Source: DATAES01 sp963721305
GTDB lineage: Bacteria > Actinomycetota > Acidimicrobiia > Acidimicrobiales > JACDCH01
Reading direction: 5' to 3'
Length of the DNA: 64,000 nucleotides
NCBI GenBank assembly: GCA_963721305.1
Contig: CAVRIR010000006.1
Location: forward strand, 558,001-622,000
Part shown: positions 58,788 through 64,000 of the stretch, piece after piece
Layout: each line of letters starts with the position of its first letter
Position numbering within the stretch: position 1 is the stretch's first letter
Translations under genes and position numbers: made by a program
The notes under the pieces: generated by a model
The model's input: only the letters and a program-made list of their open reading frames with translations
Database searches by the model: none
Told to the model about the DNA's origin: nothing

Positions 58788-60789
58788 GTGATCCACGGGG
58801 TCGAGGTCGCCGACCCGTACCGCTGGCTCGAAGACGGCGACAGCGAGCAGACCAAGGCGTGGGCGTCATACCAGAACGCCCGGACGCGCGCCACGCTCGA
58901 CGTCGTGCCGTGCCGCGCCCGCCTGCACGCGCGCCTGACCGAGCTCTTTCGCGCAGGCACGTCCTCGGCGCCGGTGATCGAAGGCGGCCGCCTGTTCTCG
59001 GTCGATCGCTGGGGCCATCACGACCGCGCCGTGCTGTGCGTCAGGCCGCTCGACGGCACTGGTGCGCAGGAACCCAACGTCATCCTCGACCCGATGCACG
59101 TGGTGTTCGACGAAACGGCGGCGATCGACTGGTTCCACCCGTCGCGGGACGGTTCGCTGGTCGCGTACGGCGTGTCGTCGTCGGGCGACGAGCGCTCGAC
59201 GTTGCGGATCCTCGACATCACGACGGGCGAGCATCTCGATGACGAGATCCCCCACACCCGCGCCGCGTCCGTCGGTTGGTTGCCGGACGCCTCGGGCTTC
59301 GCGTACACGCGTTACGCGGGCGGCGGCGACTACGACCGCCATGTCTTCTGGCACCGGCTCGGCACGCCGTGGACGGACGACACCGTCCTCTTCGACGACC
59401 TGCCCGACGAGACCGCGTGGCCGGATGTTTCGGTGTCGCGTGACGGGCGGTACGCGCTCGTGCACGTCGAGCTCGGCTGGAGCCGCAACGACGTCCACCT
59501 GATCGAGCTCGCGACGAACGAACGGCGCACGTTGATCGAAGGCGTCGAAGTCACCACGTGGCTGACGGTCGACGACCGGCGTGACCGGCTCGTCGGACAC
59601 ACCACGCTCGATGCGGCTCGTGGTCGAGTCATCGCGGTGCCGCTCGGAGCGGCATCGCTCGCGCCTGATCACTGGCAGACACTCGTTCCGGAGAGCGACG
59701 CCGTGATCGAAGGGACGGTGGTCGCGCGTGACGTGCTGCTCGTCGCGTCGACCCGGCGAGCGGTGTCCTCGCTGACGCAGCACCGCATGGACGGCTCGTT
59801 CGTCGGCGCCGTCGAGCTTCCGGAGCTCGGATCGTTCGCCGGCGTCGCCGCGAGCCGCGATGACGACATCGCTGTCTTCTCGTTCACCGGATTCGCACGA
59901 CCGCCGGCGCTGTTCCGCTGGACACCGGACGACGGCGTGAGGCAATGGAGCGATCTGCCGGGCAGACCGGACCCGAACGGCTTCTCGGTCGAGCAGCGGA
60001 CGTACACGTCGACCGACGGCACGGAAGTCGCCATCTTCCTCGTCAACGGTCCGGACGGCGGTTCCGCAGCCGGCAGGGCCCGACCGACGATCCTCACCGC
60101 GTACGGCGGTTTCGCGGATCGCGATGACACCGGCGTACAGCCCGATCATCGCCTCGTTCGTCGAGAACGGCGGCTGCTACGCGGTCGCCTGCATCCGCGG
60201 TGGCAACGAAGAAGGCGAGCCATGGCATCGGGCAGGGATGCGCGCGCACAAGCAGCAGGTGTTCGATGACTTCCACGCGGCCGCGGACTGGTTGGTCAGT
60301 GAAGGCGTGACGACACGATCACAGCTCGCCATTCGCGGCGGGTCGAACGGTGGGCTCCTGATGGGTGCGGCGATCACGCAACGCGCCGACCTGTGCCGGG
60401 TCGTCGTGTGCGCGGTGCCGTTGCTCGACATGGTCCGCTATCACCGCTTCCTCATCGCGCGTCTGTGGATCCCCGAGTACGGCGATCCCGACATTGCCGA
60501 CGAGTTCGCGTGGCTGTACGCCTATTCGCCGTACCACCACGTCGTCGACGACACCTGTTACCCGGCGGTGTTGATCGAGACCGGCGAGGAGGACAGCCGC
60601 GTCGACCCACTCCACGCCCGCAAGTTCGCGGCCCGGTTGCAGGCCGCGAGTTCGTGCGGGCGCGAGCAGCCGATCCTGGTGCGCATCGAGGCGAAGGCAG
60701 GGCACGGACAAGGCAAGCCCGCGACGCGTCAAGCGGACGAGGCGGCTGACGTCCTCGCCTTCGTCCACTGGCAGCTCGGCCTGGACTGA
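58788..60789 (+). CDS. Prolyl oligopeptidase family (S9) peptidase, frameshifted near 60117
   Basis: About 667 residues in two frames. The first, from the GTG at 58788, covers GVEVADPYRWLEDGDSEQT and the seven-bladed propeller up to PTILTAYGGFA. The second continues as IAMTPAYSPIIASFVENGG, then the triad: GGSNGGLLMG (Ser), GEEDSRVDP (Asp) and KAGHGQGKP (His). One extra G in TTTCGCGGATCGCG separates them. It hydrolyses short peptides after proline or similar. The GTG may be slightly downstream of the true start, since homology extends about 15 residues upstream without a start codon. Confidence 0.88.
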
Positions 60790-60806
60790 GTGCTCGGCCG
60801 GAGCCT

Positions 60807-62369
60807 CTACAGCGGGAACGGCTCCGGGTGCAGTCCGATCGCGCCGATCAGGAACACCCCCGTGATGACCCACAGGCCCTGGCCGATCGGGGTGAGCGCC
60901 CCGTCCTCCAGCGCGAGACCGACCACGCGGTCGAGGATCACCGCGGCGCGGAACTCGAGCCGGTCGCGGAACACGGGCACGATGAGGGCCGCCATCGCGC
61001 CCGCACCACCGACGCGCAGAACCCAGTCCTCGAGGGTCGTCGTCGACGTCGCGCCGTCGATCGCGAGCGAGACCGCGACCGTTGCGCCGACGAGCAAGAG
61101 CGCGGGCACGCCCTTGATGCACACGTGACCGACGTTGCGCAGGAACCGAACGGGCACATAGCCGGGTATCGCGGCGCGGTGTCGCCAGAGCAGTCGGTCG
61201 CCGGACCGCCGGAGGCGTACGTACACGATCGCGTCCCCTGCTGTCGCGAGTCCGGGCAGCACCATGAGGGCCATGGCCAGCAGGCTCACGATCGGCATGA
61301 GCGCGCCGAAGGCGAGCGCGATGACGAACAGCGGCACGACCACCTTGCGCCGGCCCGGTTCGACAGAAGGTGGAACAGGGACGGGAGCCGGCGGCGACGA
61401 GAGGGGCCGGGTCCCTTCGGCGCGCGTCACGTGTTGGTCGAGGGCCAGTGGCGCGGCCTCGGTACGGGCCGCGGTCGGCATGTCGCAACCGACTCGCGAA
61501 AGGAACGCCTCCACCGTCTGCGGCCGGTGTGCAGGGTTCAGCTCGAGACCGTCGAGCACACCGTCCGAGACGAGCTTCGACACCGTCTCGACGATGCGGT
61601 GCGGTGCGACGAGCGCGGTCCCCGTTTGCCGGTCGATTGCCGGCACCGGCGAGCGACTCGTCAGTGTCCAATACGTCGTCGCCGCGAGTCCGTACACGTC
61701 GGCCGGCGGTCCGCAACGCGCGTTGAGCGCGTATTGCTCGGGTGGCGCGTACCCCGGTGTCACCATCCGCGTCATCGGTGTCGTCTCGTCGAGCGCGTAC
61801 TCGCGGGCGAGGCCGAAGTCGATCAGCACGACCCGGCCGTTGTCCGCGAGCATCACGTTCGCCGGATTGAGATCTCGATGCAGGATCCCCGCGGCGTGCA
61901 CCACTCGCAGCGCGTCGCCACAGCGTTGCGCGACCTCGAGCGCGTCCGGCTCGGACAAGGGTCCACCGCGGGCGAGCAGGTGCTCGTGCAACGTGCGTCC
62001 TTCGAGGAGCTCCATCACGAGGTAGGCGGTTCCGGCTTCTTCGAACACCTCGTAGACGCGCACGATGCCGGGATGCTCGAACCGCGCGAGCACCGCGGCC
62101 TCGCGCAGGAACCGCGCTTTCGACGCGGCGAACGCCTCTGCGCCTTTCGGGGGCGGGGTGATCACGCCGCCGTGGCGAACGGCGCCCTCGCAGAAGAGCT
62201 CCTTCAACGCCACCGGGATCTGCAGCCGGTTGTCCCGCGCTGCGTACGTGATGCCGAAACCGCCACGGCCCAGCGTCCGTTGCACGACGAAGCGTCCGTG
62301 TTGCAACGTTGCACCGCTGGGCAGCTCCAGCGGCACTGCGTGCGTCGTCGAAGGAGAGAGGTCGCTCAT
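60807..62369 (-). CDS. Ser/Thr protein kinase with C-terminal membrane domain
   Basis: 520 residues from the ATG at 62369. Kinase domain (about 24-285): glycine loop TLGRGGFGITYAA, VALKEL (ATP lysine), catalytic loop LHRDLNPANVML, LIDFGLAREY, and TPGYAPPEQY. The catalytic-loop Lys of HRDLKPxN is Asn here, while the Asp, Asn and DFG are kept. The C-terminal part (about 345-520) has four hydrophobic segments (VVVPLFVIALAFGALMPIV and LLAMALMVLPGLATA first), not PASTA repeats. It probably senses a membrane or internal cue. Divergent from the VOC gene. Confidence 0.87.
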   Translation of the reverse strand: MSDLSPSTTHAVPLELPSGATLQHGRFVVQRTLGRGGFGITYAARDNRLQIPVALKELFCEGAVRHGGVITPPPKGAEAFAASKARFLREAAVLARFEHPGIVRVYEVFEEAGTAYLVMELLEGRTLHEHLLARGGPLSEPDALEVAQRCGDALRVVHAAGILHRDLNPANVMLADNGRVVLIDFGLAREYALDETTPMTRMVTPGYAPPEQYALNARCGPPADVYGLAATTYWTLTSRSPVPAIDRQTGTALVAPHRIVETVSKLVSDGVLDGLELNPAHRPQTVEAFLSRVGCDMPTAARTEAAPLALDQHVTRAEGTRPLSSPPAPVPVPPSVEPGRRKVVVPLFVIALAFGALMPIVSLLAMALMVLPGLATAGDAIVYVRLRRSGDRLLWRHRAAIPGYVPVRFLRNVGHVCIKGVPALLLVGATVAVSLAIDGATSTTTLEDWVLRVGGAGAMAALIVPVFRDRLEFRAAVILDRVVGLALEDGALTPIGQGLWVITGVFLIGAIGLHPEPFPL

Positions 62370-62450
62370 CGCCGGCTGCTTCACGGTAGCGGTACGGTCG
62401 AGTTCCGTGTTTGCGACGATGGGCACCGGCCCGCAGGAGGTGACATCCGG

Positions 62451-63113
62451 GTGACGCGCTCGCCCACCATCGACAGCATCGTGATCGCGGATCCACCGGA
62501 GACGTGGACGGCAGCGGGGTTCACGGTGTCGAACGAGGGGACATGCCGGGTCGGCTCGGTCTGCTTGCGCCTGGCCGGGCCTGACGCGGGCAAGCGCATC
62601 GTGTCGTGGACGTTGCGCGACGTCCCGTCCTCGACGACCGCGATCGACGGGCTGCCGACCGCCGCGAGCTCCGACGAGATGCCGGCAAACCCACCGGTCA
62701 GCCATGCCAACGGCGTCGAGCTCATCGACCATCTCGTGATTCTGTCCCCCGACGTCGACCGAACCGTTGCCGCGCTGAGCGCGGTCGGGGTCGAGCCCCG
62801 CCGCACCCGGCAGATCGACGCGTCGCAGTACGGATTCGCGGCTCGCCAGACGTTCTTCCGCATGGGCGAGGTGATCCTCGAGCTCATCGGCGCGGACGAG
62901 CCGATGGAGGGCGCGGACCATCGTCCTGCCGGCTTCTTCGGGCTGGCGTACACGGTGCGCGATCTGGATGCCACCGCAACGTTGCTGGCGGACCACATCG
63001 GCAACGTGAAGGACGCGGTGCAGCCGGGACGCAGGATCACGACGCTGCGGCACAAGGATCTCGGGATGTCCGTCGCCACCGCGTTCATGTCCGCGGGAGC
63101 AGGCGCGATCTGA
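62451..63113 (+). CDS. VOC-like protein with extra N-terminal half-domain
   Basis: 220 residues from the GTG at 62451, which has a near-perfect ribosome-binding site (AGGAGGTGA, seven bases upstream), the strongest in the window. Residues 1-75 look like one degenerate VOC half (PPETWTAAGFTVSNEGTCRV, CLRLAGPDAGK). Residues 80-220 are a clearer one: LIDHLVILSPDVDRTVAALS, ARQTFFRMGEVILELIGADE and GLAYTVRDLDATATLLADH. A glyoxalase-like fold with unknown substrate. Confidence 0.78.
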   Translation: MTRSPTIDSIVIADPPETWTAAGFTVSNEGTCRVGSVCLRLAGPDAGKRIVSWTLRDVPSSTTAIDGLPTAASSDEMPANPPVSHANGVELIDHLVILSPDVDRTVAALSAVGVEPRRTRQIDASQYGFAARQTFFRMGEVILELIGADEPMEGADHRPAGFFGLAYTVRDLDATATLLADHIGNVKDAVQPGRRITTLRHKDLGMSVATAFMSAGAGAI

Positions 63114-63120
63114 CCAGCGA

Positions 63121-63603
63121 TCACGGGGGATGTCCGGCTTCGACATCCCTGATCGCCCGGAACGTGAGTGGCTCGAGGCGCCCCGGATGGTCGACGACCT
63201 CGGGTTCGAGCACGAAACACACGTGATCCCCGCCGTCGTCCACGACATCGACGACGCGGCCGACGAACCGGTGCGGCGATCGATCCAGCAGCGGCACTCC
63301 GTGCGGGCCCGCCGTCCAGTCGCAGCGGGCGAACTTGTCGATCGCGTCGCCGGTCTCCGATCCGAACAGCGCCGCCAGCTCGTGCTCGGTCGCGCCTGGG
63401 AAGTGCACGCCGAGCGCCTCGCTCTCCAGCGCGACCGCGTACGTGTGGTTCGCGGTCGACATGAAAACGGCCCACCGCAGCGGGTCGATGCTGGCCTGGG
63501 TGTGGAAGCCCACGAGGCAACCCGACCGCTCGCCTGATCGCGAGGTGGCGGTCACGATGGCCATGGGGAAATCGAGGTCGCCGGCCAGCTCCGCGAGTGC
63601 CAT
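63121..63603 (-). CDS. Flavin reductase-like (FMN-binding split barrel) protein
   Basis: 160 residues. DFPMAIVTATSRSGERSGCLVGFHTQASIDP covers the flavin-binding strand-loop (seen as FPMAIVTAT and GCLVGFHTQ), then AVFMSTANHTYAVALESEALGV, where family members read S-K/T-x-N-x-T, and LDRSPHRFVGRVVDVVDDGG. Flavin reductases feed reduced FMN to two-component monooxygenases; no partner is adjacent except the unrelated VOC gene, with which it converges. Confidence 0.83.
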   Translation of the reverse strand: MALAELAGDLDFPMAIVTATSRSGERSGCLVGFHTQASIDPLRWAVFMSTANHTYAVALESEALGVHFPGATEHELAALFGSETGDAIDKFARCDWTAGPHGVPLLDRSPHRFVGRVVDVVDDGGDHVCFVLEPEVVDHPGRLEPLTFRAIRDVEAGHPP

Positions 63604-63626
63604 CGAGCAGGGCTTACCCCGCCATG

Positions 63627-63632
63627 TAGCCT
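63627..63632 (+). promoter_or_regulatory. TAGCCT -10 hexamer of the last gene
   Basis: TAGCCT nine bases before the ATG at 63642; no ribosome-binding site. It supports that start for the partial gene at the window edge. Confidence 0.4.
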
Positions 63633-63641
63633 CCCGCGCGA

Positions 63642-64000
63642 ATGCTCGACCATGTGTTCACCGATGCGATCGGGGCGTTGCGCGACACGTTCGAGAACGC
63701 GCTGCTCGAGCGCCAGGCCTTCGAAGAGCGGTTCCAGGCCGATGTGCTGCTCGGCGATCTGACCTGGGAGACCAGTTACGGGCTCCCCGGCGAGGGCAGC
63801 CCTCCCCGGGTCCGGGCCGACATCACGCTCGACTGGCCGACCTGGGCACAGACCGCCTACCGGTCGTGGTACATCGGCGAGCCGCTCGAGGAAGGTCCCC
63901 GGATCGAGATCGAGATCGTCCTGCGGGTGCAGCGACTGTCGCAACCGCCGGACGCGTCCGCGGTGCTCGCGGTGCTGCCCGAGCGCAGCCCGAGCATCGG
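63642..64000 (+). CDS. Partial gene, unknown function
   Basis: 119 codons are visible before the right edge. No family recognised. The N-terminus is an amphipathic helix (DAIGALRDTFENALLERQAF), followed by alternating strands (GDLTWETSYGLPGEG, VRADITLDWPTWAQTAY, IEIEIVLRVQRLS), suggesting a small beta-rich domain. TAGCCT lies nine bases before the ATG. Divergent from the flavin reductase gene. Confidence 0.7.
   Translation, partial: MLDHVFTDAIGALRDTFENALLERQAFEERFQADVLLGDLTWETSYGLPGEGSPPRVRADITLDWPTWAQTAYRSWYIGEPLEEGPRIEIEIVLRVQRLSQPPDASAVLAVLPERSPSI

Noticed and set aside
60828..63113. 761-codon open frame on the plus strand
   Set aside because: Antisense to the kinase gene for most of its length. 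Only the part from 62451 is a real gene, with its own strong ribosome-binding site.
1..64000. CRISPR arrays, prophage modules, toxin-antitoxin pairs, restriction-modification genes
   Set aside because: None seen. No regular short direct repeats with spacers, no phage structural genes, no paired small toxin/antitoxin frames, and the only methyltransferases are small-molecule or rRNA types.

Overview
This is a high-GC actinobacterial chromosome segment, most likely from Acidimicrobiia or a nearby deep lineage of Actinomycetota. The class is inferred from gene content and not proven. The pointers are F420-type luciferase-like oxidoreductases, a mycothiol-type maleylpyruvate isomerase domain protein, DUF501 and DUF2630 proteins, the tiny ribosomal proteins bS22 and bL37, and the gene order rsmI / rmuC-metG-tatD-rlpA-rsmA-ispE / glmU-prs-rplY-pth-mfd-surA-like-mazG-eno-ftsB, all on the minus strand.

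Layout. 1-10 kb: an exported DUF1800/DUF1501 pair, an internally deleted luciferase-like gene, a membrane metallopeptidase, a 2-oxoglutarate oxygenase, and an 898-residue secreted beta-helix/Calx-beta protein. 10.1-16.5 kb: an unusual tRNA with anticodon UAA, a PD-(D/E)XK nuclease and a small unknown protein fired divergently from DNA-damage-type promoters, then an acyltransferase, epimerase, enoyl-CoA hydratase, GNAT and aminotransferase. 16.5-22.3 kb: one tightly overlapped minus operon, moxR-coxE-xdhC-mobA-like-coxG-VOC-DUF501-ppx. 22.3-30 kb: SDR, small stress-type genes, an IS110 remnant and a form II CoxL-like gene. 30-44 kb: the ftsB-eno-mazG-surA-like-mfd and pth-rplY / prs-glmU housekeeping block with two inserted plus-strand enzymes. 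44-58 kb: tRNA-Gln, PepF, bS22, a decapitated PadR gene and methyltransferase, ispE to metG, rmuC, a nucleotidyltransferase-GNAT fusion, rsmI, DUF192 and ychF. 57.6-64 kb: a PHP protein, bL37, an S9 peptidase, a Ser/Thr kinase with membrane segments, VOC and flavin reductase genes, and a partial gene.

Three patterns cut across the window. First, many transcription units have a TAnnnT -10 hexamer 6-9 bases before the start codon, so leaderless mRNAs look common. Three start sites also carry a TGTCACA element at the spacing of the PafBC/RecA-NDp DNA-damage promoter: rmuC, the PD-(D/E)XK nuclease and an unknown gene. Second, a palindromic element with conserved flanks occurs three times (31.9, 44.3 and 53.8 kb). 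Third, about ten genes are split by 1-2 base indels, including prs, mfd and ychF, which are normally essential or near-essential. Uncorrected sequencing errors are therefore more likely than true decay, and frameshifted genes are annotated here over their full span.
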